The position numbers and the translations under genes are program-made. Under the pieces are notes generated by a model. That model saw only the letters and a program-made list of their open reading frames with translations. It was not told the origin of the DNA and did not search any database. DNA of 64,000 bases, taken from Nematostella vectensis. Its lineage: Eukaryota; Cnidaria; Anthozoa; Actiniaria; Edwardsiidae. Numbering within the stretch: the stretch's first letter is position 1; every line of letters begins with the position of its first letter. Location of the stretch: contig NC_064038.1 in assembly GCF_932526225.1 (NCBI RefSeq), positions 3,534,001-3,598,000 of the forward strand. The letters run 5' to 3'. Shown piece by piece: positions 1-12,975 of this stretch.

Positions 1-3000
1 GTATCATCGGGTGGTACGTCATGGCGTGTTATACGGAAAATAGTCGCGAACCACTTACATATGACAAGACGTACCCAGCCTGGCAGAGGCTCGGGGGCGT
101 GGTGATGAAACGTCAAAACAACACACGTGAACACGATCGATACAAACACGTTGATCATCGTAATCGTGTAGTACCGAGAGATCAACGGAACAACTTCGGA
201 AGTCGCCGGCAGCTCTTCGGCAAGCAAAAGAAGTATGACAGTCAAGGACAACAAAACGGTGACCCCGACGTTCATTCGCTCGCCTGACTCGACGGGTAAG
301 AAGAATCCGAGCACAGTCAAAGCTGACATTAGTACACAGGGAGTCAGGAAGTTCAGGATGTAGTACATTGTTCGCCGGCGGATGATGATGTCATAGGTGA
401 GGTATGGGTACGGCTCAGGGCAGCAACGATACTTGGTCACGTGTTTAGTGGCGGGCATATCGACTAATACCCATTCCCCGTTGTCTGTGAAGGACTTGAT
501 GTCCCCTGGACCGCTGTGGAAGATATCCAGGCTGAGCCCGTGGTACGACCAGGAGCCGAACTTTAGGATGCATTTCTAGAAGAAAATCAGAGATACTTTA
601 ACGGACAGAGAAAGCTCCAACACAATACACGTCAAACATACACACCCATTTTTATATTCTTATTCAAGTCAGAAGCTGAAATATTTCCAATTGAGCATCA
701 TTGCAATTCAGCATCATTAGACTATGAATGTTTGATGGTTATAAAGTGTTATTACAAATAATATGTTATAAAGGTTGCATTTCCAAATGTAAACAAAAGC
801 TAAAGAATGGCTGATTGACATTCTATAAAAACTTGAAATAAATCTTCTTACTCTTTTAATCCCTTTGCTCTCTCACTTCTTTTTTCTTCTTTGTCTTCAT
901 AATCCCCCCTGAGACTCTCCTCTAGTATTCAATAATATTACGCTATCACCTTTGCACCGCTCTTCCTTTTTTTTATCTTGTCTTTTCTAGAATACAACAA
1001 TCTCTCATAATACTCTCTTCTTTCCACCAGTATCTCCTCTCCCCATCCTACTCCCCGTGGCTCCCATCACCTCCTATCCCCACCAATCTACTTCTCTACT
1101 CCCCTCCTTCTACTCTAATCCCCCTTCGTAGGTTCCATTGCTCCCCTCCTCCTACTCTAATCCCCCTTCGTAGGTTCCATTGCTCCCCTCCTCCTACTCT
1201 AATCACCCTTCGTAGGTTCCATTGCTCCCCTCCTCCTACTCTAATCACCCTTCGTAGGTTCCATTGCTCCCCTCCTCCTACTCTAATCACCCTTCGTAGG
1301 TTCCATTGCTCCCCTCCTCCTACTCTAATCACCCTTCGTAGGTTCCATTGCTCCCCTCCGCCACGGTAACTTACAACCTATTCCGAATTCTACTCTCCCC
1401 CCCCCCCCCCCCCTGCCATAACCCATCTTCTCTTCTCAGGTCTCCCTCTCCCTCTTCTCGTATCTTGTCCTTTCTAGCCTCTCATTCCCTCGCCTTCAAG
1501 GATATCAAACCCTCACCTGATCGTCGAATGGGAAGTATGTCACGTCTATGGTACACGAGCTCTTAAAAATGGTTGGATAATACCAGCCTATTGAGCCGTC
1601 CGAGTTGACAGTCAGTCCATAATATTCCTCTTTCTCCTTCTCATAGTTATCATTAGCGCTGCAAGAACAAACACAGTTAAAGGGGCACTTACACAACGCA
1701 AAACATTGGTGTCGCTAATAAGTGTTGCTAGGGATTATTGAGGACTGTTGCTGAGGATTATTGAAGGACATTTGTCAGCAAGATTAGATGTTAGCTAGTC
1801 CAAATTTAACCCACACTTACTTGTTATATAATGTGATATCTGGTAGCCACAGCTGCCGAGATGGTGTAACAAATGACTTGATTCCCCCGTACTTGGTGTG
1901 ATTCCAGCGCAATCTAAAGTCAGTCCAGTACTGTAATAACATAAACAAACAAAATTGTTATTCCTACACTAAACATGGAATAAAAATACTTGTTGAATGC
2001 ATTGTTCACAGCATTGTTCAACACTCTGTTAACTCATGCATAGGAGTTCTATTCAAGCAACTGCATCACATCTTTTATCAATCAAAAGCTTTCAAGCTTC
2101 AGACACCAGGAAATGAAGTTTAAACTACTATGTTTGCGAGAGTTAACAGAACTGTTGAAAGCTAAATTTAAGTAGCTTACCAGTCAGACTATGTTGAAAG
2201 CTATAGTATAGTATCTTACCAGTCAGACTATGTTGAAAGCTAAATTTAAGTATCTTACAAGTCAGACAATGTTGAAAGCTAAATTTAAGTATCTTACCAG
2301 TCAGACAATGTTGAAAGCTAAATTTAAGTATCTTACCAGTCAGACAATGTTGAAAGCTAAATTTAAGTATCTTACCAGTCAGACAATGTTGAAAGCTAAA
2401 TTTAAGTATCTTACCAGTCAGGCTATGTTGAAGGCTATAGTATATTATCTTACCATTCAGACTATGTTGAAGGCTATAGTAAAGTATCTTACCAGTCAGG
2501 CTATGTGGAAGGCTATATTAGAGTAGCTTACCAGTCAGACTATGTTGAAGGCTATATTAGAGTAGCTTACCAGTCAGACTATGTTGAAGGCTATATTAGA
2601 GTAGCTTACCAGTCAGGCTACGTTGAAGGCTATATTAGAGTAGCTTACCAGTCAGGCTATGTTGAAGGCTATAGTATATTATCTTACCAGTCAGGCTATG
2701 TTGAAGGCTATATTAGAGTATCTTACCAGTCAGACTATGTTGAAGGCTATAGTAAAGTATCTTACCAGTCAGGCTATGTGGAAGGCTATATTAGAGTAGC
2801 TTACCAGTCAGGCTATGTTGAAGGCTATAGTATATTATCTTACCAGTCAGGCTATGTTGAAGGCTATATTAGAGTATCTTACCAGTCAGACTATGTTGAA
2901 GGCTATAGTAAAGTATCTTACCAGTCAGGCTATGTTGAAGGCTATAGTAAAGTATCTTACCAGTCAGACTATGTTGATGACTATATTAGAGTAGTTTACC

Positions 3001-6000
3001 AGTCAGACTATGTTGAAGGCTATATTAGAGTAGCTTACCAGTCAGGCTATGTTGAAGGCTATATTAGAGTAGCTTACCAGTCAGGCTATGTTGAAGGCTA
3101 TAGTATATTATCTTACCATTCAGACTATGTTGAAGGCTTTAGTAAAGTATCTTACCAGTCATACTATGTTGTATGCTATAGTAAAATAGCTTACCAGTCA
3201 GACTATGTTGAAGGCTTTAGTAAAGTATCTTACCAGTCATACTATGTTGTATGCTATAGTAAAATAGCTTACCAGTCAGACTATGTTGAGGCTATAGTAA
3301 AGTAGCTTACCAGTCTGACCCAGACAATCGTGGTTATGGTTTGAAGTCGCTCGTCCTGAAAGAAATACAGCTTTTATCGAACACATGCTAAGATTTCTTA
3401 CGATAAGGAACAGACGGACAAGCAAAATCCATACACAATAAAATAAAAACCTTTTAAAAAAAGGCCTGCAGCCAAAACAAGAGAGACAACCAAGGTAAAA
3501 ATCAAGCACATCATGTAGAATACAAAGAAGGCAGGAATACCCCCCCCCCCCACCCCCGCGCCCCAAGTCCCTCCTATTTCTTTTCTAATGGTTCGTCCCT
3601 AAGTTGATTTAACACGTTCCTGGACGACAGATGACATGGGCGATGCACCTCGTTCATGTGGGCTCACACAAGAAACCTGTTTAAACCTGTTTGCTAACGT
3701 AAAAAACCTGAGAAATCTCACCGTTTGTTGCTAAGAAACGTCTCTGCTTTGAAAACTTCCCTAATTTCAATATCTAATTTCTTAAGCCTAAAGATCAATG
3801 GAAAACCCATAAGGGCGAGTAAGGTGGAAGAGGGTGACGAGACAAAATACATAAGTAAAAAGTTATTTATGGAGAACGTTTTGCAATTCATTTTCTGAAT
3901 TTCTTCGTTTAAACGTTTTATGAAGCTTACATAACAATAAAATATTGTTATATGCAAACATATTGTTTTAGGAAAATTGAAAAGCATGGTCTCTAGACAA
4001 ATTGGAGATTTCATTATTTTAAATGCCCCTAGAATGGATGATATATGAAATAGAAAAGTTCTGCTCCTTGTTTTCACCAGATTAGTACGAAAACCTTTCC
4101 GACTATGTCCCTACCAAGTATGGAAAAAAAATCAAGAACAAACTTGTATATTCACTTGTAACATCCCTCCAGTTCGTGTCGAACCAACACAACGTGAAGG
4201 TGTCAAGGGAATAAAAACATGTAACTAATAAAAATGAAATTCCATGTCCAAGGTTAAGCAGTGCGCACAATTATTGGACAATTTCTTTTGTCTCAAAAAT
4301 GAAAATTTAAAAAGGATCCGTAATTAAAGAATGCAGTCGCTAAGCGAAAACAGTCGCTAAAATTAAAACAGCGGAAGTCTATCTTGAAATTAATCAAATC
4401 ATTTTAAATAAAAAAGAAGTGTGAGTAATGTAGGAACATGAAAGGAAACCGAGAAATGGACTCAACATCTTTATCGGATTTTCGGTCACTCGAATCTGAG
4501 AGCAATAAAAGTAATTATAGCTCGTTAAGATTATTCAGGATCTGATTACCAAAAATTGGCACCTTGATAACCATTTCTTGCTCAAATAAAGAAAAAAAAA
4601 CATGTTTACGAATTGGTCAGAAGACTCGTTCAGTGGCGCAAGTTGTTAATTTGTGCTCACACTGATTTCGATATGACTAAGCTTTAATCCTATGCCACAG
4701 CCTTACCAACAAAGACATGCTAGACCGCCAGGGTATAGGTTCCAAGTCCAGGGACAGTATTATCTTATCAATACAATTTATTATCTGTTCTAAGATTTTA
4801 TGGCAAAACATGCAATAAAGTAAGAACTACCTAATTCTGAATTCCATGTGAGGTCAATGGTTTTATATTTCAGCAAAGGTTGAGAATTGTTTTGCTTTGT
4901 GATTTGCGCGCCCTCTGTCGTTTCAATAAATGGCGGAAGCTGGCTTAGGACTACCGCCGGGGAGATTTTCAATTAAGCCCACGCGGTCTCCCGCTGTCAT
5001 CACACTAGTGCCCTTTCATGTCTCCAAGACCCCACTGGCTAACATATTCATTGAACAAGTCAACTAGCAATGGCATCCTCGGCTTTCAGTTGTAAACGTG
5101 AACAAAATAACGATATTGTTTACAGGTGATATTGAAATTCTCGGGACGGTCGAGACACGGGGCGGAAAATGGTTTTTACTGTAAGCGCATTGGACACTTT
5201 CTGAAAAATGTTACTTTTCTCGGTGGGCGCATGTGGAGAAAAAAAGAAGGAAAAAAGTGTACATAAATTTCATGCCACAAAAACAATAACATAGAAACAT
5301 AAATCCTTGATACAAGCTAAAAGCTTCGTTTTTATTCAAACAAAAAAGCGAGGCGATAGAGTAATAAATTATTGAACATGTGCAAAAGCCTAAAAATCAG
5401 ACGCGTTCACGGCTAACTAGGTAAAGACACGTAAAGATGTGTACTTTCCCAGGGGAAATGCGAAGTTTTCTCACCACCTTCTACATTGAACCTTATCTAT
5501 TCATGACCAATTTGGCAATTCTTCCCACAAATTATTCCCTTCTTTCCGTTATCAACCACCAAATCTAGCTAAATCCCCTTAAAACTCAAATAAACAGTGC
5601 AAAATATGATCTTGACAATATCACCTAGAAATTAAAGGACTCACAAAGGAACCTAAATGCTCAAAATATCGAAGCAGGGAATTACCTGAAACCGATAATG
5701 CGCAAATTTTGAACCATGTGTATCTTATCTTCATAGTGAAAACATAGATATCACCGGGATTTTTATTGTTTTAAGTGACTTAATTCTAAATACTTACCAA
5801 ATCTATTATCTGATTCAGGGCAATGTCGAATTTTATCTTTATTGGGATATCTTTGTACTTCTGAGGAATGATGTTACGACTATAGTTGGCTAACAGGTCT
5901 CCTTTTAAACTCTCCAAATGGTTGAAGTGTGCAATTCCTAGAAGAAAAAAGAAATTTACATTCTGTGACATTTTTTATCTAGGGACTAGTCAGAAGTGAT

Positions 6001-6484
6001 AAAAAATTAAAAGAAACTAACTAATCAACCACAAGTTACATATAACAACAAAAAATAAAAATGTTCGACAAGCTAAAAAAATCCGCTATCTAAGAAATGT
6101 TTTGTACACAAATCGAAATTATCAGATTACTTAAGATTGTAGCAGTGTGTACTACTATAACAAAGAAACAAAAAGAAATAATATTCCCATTCGTTCTGGA
6201 TGTTTTTTAACTAGAATGGCTCAAGTAAAAAAACCTAAGATTTTCCGTGTATATCTCAGCTGCTTAATTTTTTTTGTAAGATTAGAAAAATAACAAGATG
6301 GAGCGATGAAATAGCTGGATATATTGATTGAATGTGAGCCCGCCCGCCTCGGTAAAAACAGGTATACATCGTAACAGTGATATGAAGTCGTAAAACCGCA
6401 TTAACTTAGTCCATACTCGCCTTCTGCACCCTTCCAAGGTGGTAAGAACAAAAGCAGATACAGGCAACCGACAGCTTTCAACAT
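1..6484 (-). CDS. Nicotinic acetylcholine receptor alpha-type subunit, 5' six exons (partial)
   Basis: Cys-loop ligand-gated cation channel subunit of the plasma membrane. Coding exons on the minus strand are 6484-6430, 5937-5798, 3355-3311, 1930-1821, 1658-1517 and 575-<1. All have GT/AG borders and agree in phase (164 whole codons before the last exon). Exon 1 encodes a signal peptide starting [12 protein letters not shown]; its donor (AAGG|GTGCAG) was chosen by phase. The ligand domain has a Cys-loop (C152 and C166, 13 residues between), the loop-B Trp in GSWSYHG (W173) and a vicinal pair YRCCPEPY (C215-C216), which marks an alpha subunit. TM1, TM2 (starting GERMNVG, with the Glu usual in cation-selective channels) and TM3 follow in the last exon; TM4 lies beyond the left edge. 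The 45-nt third exon matches the small exon found in this family. Family assignment is firm; the exact subtype is not. Confidence 0.93.
1105..1365. repeat. 42-bp minisatellite in a receptor intron
   Basis: About six copies of a C/T-rich 42-bp unit lie in the intron between receptor exons 5 and 6. Because 42 is a multiple of three, a spurious 14-residue repeat ORF runs through it. A run of about 15 C follows near 1399. Confidence 0.9.
2150..3310. repeat. 39-bp minisatellite starting at a splice donor
   Basis: About 30 tandem copies of a 39-bp unit fill most of the intron between receptor exons 3 and 4. The array abuts the donor of the 45-nt exon (exon end 3311, GT at 3310-3309). On the gene strand nearly every unit contains CTG followed by GTAAGC or GTAAGA, the same sequence as the real exon/intron border. 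The 266-codon plus-strand ORF across it is a by-product of the 13-codon period. Confidence 0.93.
3356..5797 (-). other. Receptor intron 2, no recognised feature
   Basis: This 2.4-kb A/T-rich intron holds only a C homopolymer near 3540-3556 and unremarkable sequence. I recognise no coding exon or transposon in it. Confidence 0.5.
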
Positions 6485-6816
6485 CCTAACAGAAGTCAGC
6501 CACAGAGAGTACACGGACCCGCTCGACAAAAACGCGCTGAAGGAGCCCTCCTCTATAGCGCGCGTCACGGCACGTCGCAGCAGCTGATACGCCGAAGGAT
6601 CGCGTGGAAAAAGCCCCGAGATACAGTAAGGGTCGAGGAACACGCACGTGGTGATACCAAGTTAGAGCCGGCAGAAGGATGCACCTCTCCTGATGAAATA
6701 TCGAGTCGTAAGCTGCAGAGGCACCCTGATATGCTGCGGTCCGGCACTAGACAGTACAGCGGTCCGGTGATTAATTAGTAATAGATGAGATATAACGAGC
6801 GCTGCTAGGCTGTGCT

Positions 6817-6824
6817 CTTATAAG
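6817..6824 (-). promoter_or_regulatory. Possible TATA box upstream of the receptor gene
   Basis: CTTATAAG lies about 330 bp upstream of the receptor ATG, on the receptor strand. No initiator or transcript evidence is visible, so this is only a candidate. Confidence 0.2.
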
Positions 6825-7969
6825 GCGCTAAGTAAACAAAATAGACTGCGAATAAGCTTGAAACTAAAAGAATTAGTGCAGTGACTGTTTCATAGCTCGA
6901 ACTTGTGTATTCTCAGGCAATCATACCTTGAATTACTAAACACAGAACACAAATCTGTATCGCCTAAATATGCATGACGCTCATCTCAATATGTTTATAC
7001 AATTGCACATTTTTTTTGAGCCAGATATTCTCATAACGAAAATCTAGAGTCTTAAATTTTTTTTCTTTGAAAAAAAAAAGGAGAAAAGCATCGATTTATT
7101 GTTGTGTGGTGATTTGGGGCAGTTCTAGAGGTGCCATATAAGTATTAGTAAGTATTTGTGTTATTAGTATTTGTTGCTCGTAATCAATTGATATTTGATG
7201 TATATAACATTGTTAAGATGCAAAGCAAGGTTTCTTTATGTGAGAAATACGTGTTGACATCGAAATTGATATTCAAGTGTTGGAGTGAATTGCTGGATAC
7301 GCACACAAGAAGCCGCGTAGGAAAAAAAAACATAATTGTACAAGTATAGATTGGTGTTATGGGGTACATAATTGTACAAGCACAGATTGTTATTATGGGG
7401 TATTGGGGGAGGAGAAGGTGGAATGATAGACAAACAGTTCTTTAAAAGTAGCAGAAATAGTTTAAGCGATCAGTATACTTGAACAGTGTAAAGGATATTG
7501 ACATATGAAGATGCGGTTTACTTTCTTGGGAAAAAGATGACCGCTGTATAAATACTTTCATATACGATCGACGTTTTAAAAAGCTTTTACTTCTATATTC
7601 TAGAATCATTCTAAATAAAACTGGACGATAATCTATATATGAAATGCATTCCAGGAACATTTTTTTAAATGTTCTTAAAAGAACAACTGGGACATCTGTC
7701 CCTTTTTGAACCAGTAAACACAGTTCCATACTTTGATGAAGGAATTCTCCCTACACAAGCTTACAAGCTTTACAAAGTAAGAACACATGGTAAGACCAAG
7801 CGCGTATGCGTTAGTTTATAAAGCATAAAACAGTATGCAGATTTTCACTGCAGATGTTCACGAATGCAACAGTTGCATTTCCAATTCAGGCTAACCACAA
7901 CACAGAATATAGTCAATAAGCCCAGTTCAGTTATTTTACCGCATTAAAAACAAATTATTTTATATAAGC

Positions 7970-9085
7970 GAGGATTTACATATAAACACGTTATAAGATA
8001 GAAGGGAGGATTTATATATAGACACGGCATAAGATAGAAGGGAGGATTTACATATAAGCAAGGCTTTAAATAGAAGGGATCATTTACATATAAATATGTA
8101 TAACTTCGGCTTTAGATAGGAATGACTTACATATAAACACGGCTTTAGATAGAAGGGTTTGCACATAAACACGGCATAAGGGGGGAGGATTCACATATAA
8201 ACACGGCATTAGAAAACGGGAGAGTTCACATATAAACACGGCATTAGAAAACAAACACGGCATAAGAAGGGAGGATTTACATATAAACACGGCATAAGAA
8301 GGGAGGGTTTACATATAAACACGACATTAGAAAACGGGAGGATTTACATGTAACACGGCATTAGAAAACAATGAGGATTTACATATAAACACGGCATAAG
8401 AGGGGAGGATTTACATATAAACACGGCATAAGAGGGGAGGATTTACATGTAAACACGGCATTAGAAAACAATGAGGATTTACATATAAACACGGCATAAG
8501 AGGGGAGGATTTACATATAAACACGGCATAAGAAGGGAGGGTTTACATATAAACACGACATTAGAAAACGGGAGGATTTACATGTAACACGGCATTAGAA
8601 AACAATGAGGATTTACATATAAACACGGCATAAGAGGGGAGGATTTACATATAAACACGGCATAAGAGGGGAGGATTTACATGTAAACACGGCATTAGAA
8701 AACGGGAGGATTTACATGTAAACACGGCATTAGAAAACAATGAGGATTTACATATAAACACGGCATAAGAGGGGAGGATTTACATATAAACACGGCATAA
8801 GAGGGGAGGATTTACATATAAACACGGCATTAGAAAAAGGGAGGATTTACATGTAAACACGGCATTAGAAAACGGGAGGATTTACATATAAACACGGCAT
8901 TAGAAAACGGGAGGATTTACATGTAAACACGGCATTAGAAAACGGGAGGATTTACATGTAAACACGGCATAAGAGGGGAGGATTTACATGTAAACACGGC
9001 ATAAGAGGGGAGGATTTACATGTAAACACGGCATTAGAAAACGGGAGGATTTACATATAAACACGGCATTAGAAAGCGGGAGGAT
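7970..9085. repeat. 31-35 bp minisatellite
   Basis: More than 30 copies of a unit containing GATTTACATATAAACACGGC. Two length classes alternate: about 32 bp with CATAAGAGGGG and about 35 bp with CATTAGAAAACGGG. It lies upstream of the receptor gene. Confidence 0.9.
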
Positions 9086-9524
9086 TTGACATAAGATGTA
9101 AACTATCAGGATCGAACAGATCAGCCCGTTCACGTGACCAGACGACAACACCAAATAATCCCAAGTGCGGGTGACACAACTAGTACTCAATCCCCGCGCA
9201 ACTCTCGCCCCCCGCTGTACGCTCCTGTACAATAGGCCTTTTTACAGTTAATGGGTCTCGACCGCTAAAGCAAAACTTAAACAGATCAGAGTTTTTTTTA
9301 AACTTTTTTATACAAAATTACGGAAAGGCCTTTTAAAGGATGTCTATCGCAGAACATAGTTGCTTCGCGCTCACAAGCATCCATTTCCATAGGCTTATCC
9401 AAGGAAGTAGGTGAGATATTTTCGATCAGATATCGTCAATAAAGTATAGTTTTCTTGCAAATAGACCGTTGTGAGCAATAACAAAAGATTGGAATAAGCC
9501 ATTGGGTCTTTGCGCTGAAGTAAT

Positions 9525-10010
9525 TTCTTCCCATGATCCTTTGCACCAGAATACTCCTTCCCGTGACCCTTTGCGCAAGTAACACTCCTTCCCGTAACCC
9601 TTTGTACCAGGATACTCCTTCCCGTGACCCTTTGCACCAGTAACACTCCTTCCCATAACCCTTTGCACAAGTAACACTCCTTCCCGTGACCCTTTGCACC
9701 AGTAACACTCCTTCCCGTGACCCTTTGCACCAGAATACTCCTTCCCGTGACCCTTTGCACCAGTAACACTCCTTCCAGTGACCCTCTCATCTAGTAACAC
9801 TCCTTCCCATAACCCTTTGCACTAGACTCCTTCCCGTGACCCTTTGCACCAGAATACTCCTTCCAGTGACCCTCTTTGCACCAGGATACTCCTTCCCGTG
9901 ACCCTTTGCACCAGTAACACTACTTCCCGCGACCTTTTCATCTAGTAACACTCCTTCCCATAACCCTTTGCACTAGACTTCTTCCCGTGACCCTTTGCAC
10001 AAGTAATCCC
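9525..10010. repeat. 31-bp minisatellite
   Basis: About 15 copies of a 31-bp unit containing CCTTTGCACCAGTAACACTC, with point variants. The overlapping minus-strand ORFs rich in GRSVTGAKGHGKE are translations of the repeat. Confidence 0.9.
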
Positions 10011-10502
10011 CCCTTCCGTGTCCATAGTCCTATGCGCTGGAACAACTAGGGCGCACTAGAAGGGCGTCGTGCAGGCTCTTGCGATCTATCCGCCAAAACA
10101 TTCATATTTAGTGTTCTGAACATTACATGAATACTCTCTCCACCATGTAGTGTCTTTATTGAATTGAAAAACCAGGCTAATAACGGAATGATCTATAAAA
10201 TTGTCAGCAATTTTAAATAATTAGATTAATTAATAATAAGGGACAATAAGGGATTCGGAAATGACATCGAAAATGTCAAGACAAACTCTAGGTTAAGAAC
10301 TGATTTGCGTAATAGCAACATTAAGATAAGGAAATGTCCCTAAAAGGTAACTCATTCAGATCATAGCCTTTTAACTCAATCATTAAAAAAAGCCTATTGC
10401 TTTCAATTGTTTATCTAAAAATGTCAACACTACTTCAGCGTGCTTGTACTTGCTTGAAATTGTATCTATGCAGCTCGTTGATCGAGTAAAGATCGTAACT
10501 AC

Positions 10503-10627
10503 CTCGGGTCTTCGTATTCCTCTCCCATTGGCTGGTCTGTTTCATCTTCAATCGATGGTCCCTCGTGATTGGTTCGGATGAGCTCTTCCAGCTCGGCCAA
10601 GTCTGTCCCCTCGTGTTTAGAAATTTC
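10503..10627 (-). CDS. Orphan acidic exon of an unidentified gene
   Basis: A 125-nt open segment follows a strong acceptor (long T/C tract, then TGCAG) and ends at a GAG|GTAGTT donor. It would encode 41 residues, acidic and hydrophilic, beginning EISKHEGTDLAELEEL and ending EEYEDP. The spliceable borders and charged, non-repetitive composition suggest a real internal exon. I recognise no family and found no partner exon on this strand between here and the receptor gene. Confidence 0.35.
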
Positions 10628-10916
10628 CTGCAGACAAGAATCAGAAAAAAAAAATAAACATATGGATTTGATAGAAAAGTATATAAAATATCTTACGGCG
10701 GCGATTTTAGAAATATATCTGCAAAACGGTGCTGTTTTTAGCCTACGTGTAGCCGCTGACTCGCGAAAAAACACAAATCCAGTTCTTGAAGTACGCGTCG
10801 AGAGTCGAAAGCCGATTAACGCTTTCGATCCACAAGATACTTGATGTGCAGTATCGTTTGTACTGTACGTTTGTATCGTTCGTACCAACCAACCGACCGA
10901 CCGACCGACCCACGTT

Positions 10917-11300
10917 AGAAGCTCAGTACGTACTTGCACCTAAATGTTAAAAATACCACTCCCTATTACGGCTTTTTCCCTATGTTTTTAAGAGAAATTC
11001 AACAAAGCCTCTCATAACCCCTCACATATCTGACAACTACTGAGATTATTTACTTTAACTGAATCTGGTTTTGGAAGAATCTCAAATTTCCTTCTCTCAT
11101 ATCTCCCCAAATTCCGAATATACCTGAAAAACAAGTATTGGTTGAGAACTTTATGCAAATTTTCGTATTTTCACTATGATTAACATTTTACGTGCAATGG
11201 TACTTTGAATATGCTGCCTTACAACTTTAACTTTAACCTTTTTTCGTGATTGAACTGTGTGTAATTTCGTCTCATTTTTCAATTTAATATTGGCGCACCT
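10917..11300. repeat. Dispersed repeat, copy 1
   Basis: Starts around CTCAGTACGTACTTGCACC and extends past ATATTGGCGC. It is closely similar to 21909-22345 and 22691-23140 in the same orientation. I see no coding potential; probably an old interspersed element. Confidence 0.7.
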
Positions 11301-11666
11301 TCTCGAACAAAATTCATGGTTCAGTACGATAAGCAGTTCCGTATCACTTCATATTAGAATTGGTGTATCTTTCTTACGGAGGGCCCAATGCTCATCATTT
11401 TGTCTAAGACGAATACAAATTTTCTGTGCATATAATATGCACAGAAAACATTTTCAAATTTTATTAATTTATATGGCATTTTCCGTGAGCACATAGTGGT
11501 TTTAGTTCCGTATCACTCGAAAATTCTGTCGTCTGGTACGACTCTTTTCATTTAAGAATCAATAAAAAATATTTACTAAATAACATATCACATCCATTTT
11601 TTTGCTCTTAGTCAATTTAAGAATGGTTTTAACTTCGCAATGCAGCAGGTTAACAAACCAACAATC

Positions 11667-12165
11667 AGTAGTATAGCAAATGACAGTTCACCGTCGGGTG
11701 GATCATGGTGGATCGTGGATCAACCTTAGGCTTGCCCGCCCCAACTTGAGGCTTGCCAGTCCCGCCTTTGGAAACCGTGGAAGCCAAGATAAAAAAAAAT
11801 CGTAAAAGACGTAATACTATGCTTAGAATATTTAGGCGTTGATGTATTTATAAGTAAATCTACATACTTTTAAAAGGCCTTTAGAAAAGTAGATAAAGCA
11901 AAGCAGTGGGAAACAGAGCGTCGCAGTCAAGGATGGTGTGTACAGAAAAAAGGCTAAGTTCCGTATAAAATGAAATGCTTTCTACGGTGTCTATTCCATT
12001 ACAATCCTCGGTTGTTATTAGATACACAACCCGGGTTTTTTTTTTTCAAGCTTTTTCAAGCCTTGTATAATTAGCAATCAAACAAGCGATTTATTCACCT
12101 CAGTTTGTTTTCTATAGAAGCGTTGCGAACACAGGCTTTTTTTGGAATTACCAACGAGACCATAA
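11667..12165 (+). repeat. Polinton left terminal inverted repeat
   Basis: About 500 bp matching, inverted, 15300-15819 plus 19405-19467. A sub-block with ATGCTTTCTACGGTGTC occurs twice within the left arm (near 11977 and 12177). Confidence 0.8.
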
Positions 12166-12479
12166 GAAATTAAAATGCTTTCTACGGTGTCGGTTCCCTT
12201 GCAATCATCGGTTGTTATTGATACACAACCCGGTTTAGTTTTCAAGCTTTTGTCGGAGTGGCGGTGAAAGTGGCGGTGAAAGTGGCGGTGGAATAATCGA
12301 TGAGTGTTTTATTAAAGAATGGGGCAAAAAGGGAGCTAGTTGGGTCGTTGTTTTAAGGAAAGAAGACAACAGTGCACAATTTAGAGGTAGAATCAAGATG
12401 TTTATTAGTATTAGCGCGAAAATATTGGACTGTGATAGAAGAGTTAATCGTCCGAAGTGACGAAGTGTGGTTGACACGT

Positions 12480-12975
12480 GCTTCTACTACAAGAGCGTCG
12501 CGCTTGTGTGAGTTCGCCCTATTTCTCCAAAACAACCGTAATAACGAAAGACGGCGCCATAGGATTTCATTACGAAACGGAACACAAAGCTATCATTTTG
12601 ACGCTTATTTCGCGAGAATATTTTTGGATTTTTTTGGGGGTGAAATACCTCTACAGCGCTGCAACAAAAAGTACAGGCAATATTGTGCACCCACGTGTGA
12701 GCTGAAACTCTGAAGTGGTGTACTGTTATAGTCCCATTCCTTACAATTCCTAATCTAAAAATTCCCAAAATAAATCGGTGCAGTCTTGAGATCTCATGCA
12801 ATACGAGACCATGAAATAACCATGATTTTTGGTGAGATAAAAGGCGCACCAATGGGAACCGGGTAGACCCTTGCGGTCGACGTTAGGAGGCGATCTGACG
12901 GGAAAAACGCCTTGAAAGTAGGGGTTTGGTATAGCGGTCTGCTCTCAGCACCGCGGCAATCTGTGCAGTGTTCAT
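12480..12975 (-). pseudogene. Polinton adenain-like cysteine protease remnant
   Basis: The reading starts MNTAQIAAVLRADRY (ATG at 12975) and breaks frame several times. A later block reads SSHVGAQYCLYF, which aligns with the catalytic-Cys region of adenovirus-type (C5/Ulp1-like) proteases carried by Polintons, usually CGQYC. A conserved position is altered there (G-A for C-G). Its ATG overlaps the stop of the upstream capsid-like frame in the 4-nt sequence ATGA, as in compact viral operons. Not functional. Confidence 0.6.

Noticed and set aside
2230..3305. Long plus-strand ORFs of 98 and 266 codons with a 13-residue repeat
   Set aside because: They are translations of the 39-bp intronic minisatellite; 39 is divisible by three, so the frame stays open by chance, and the receptor gene runs on the other strand.
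7970..10010. Arrays that could look like a CRISPR locus
   Set aside because: Units are contiguous with no unique spacers, no cas genes occur, and the genome is eukaryotic.
12372..12713. Plus-strand 113-codon ORF
   Set aside because: Antisense to the protease remnant, which has recognisable family sequence on the minus strand.
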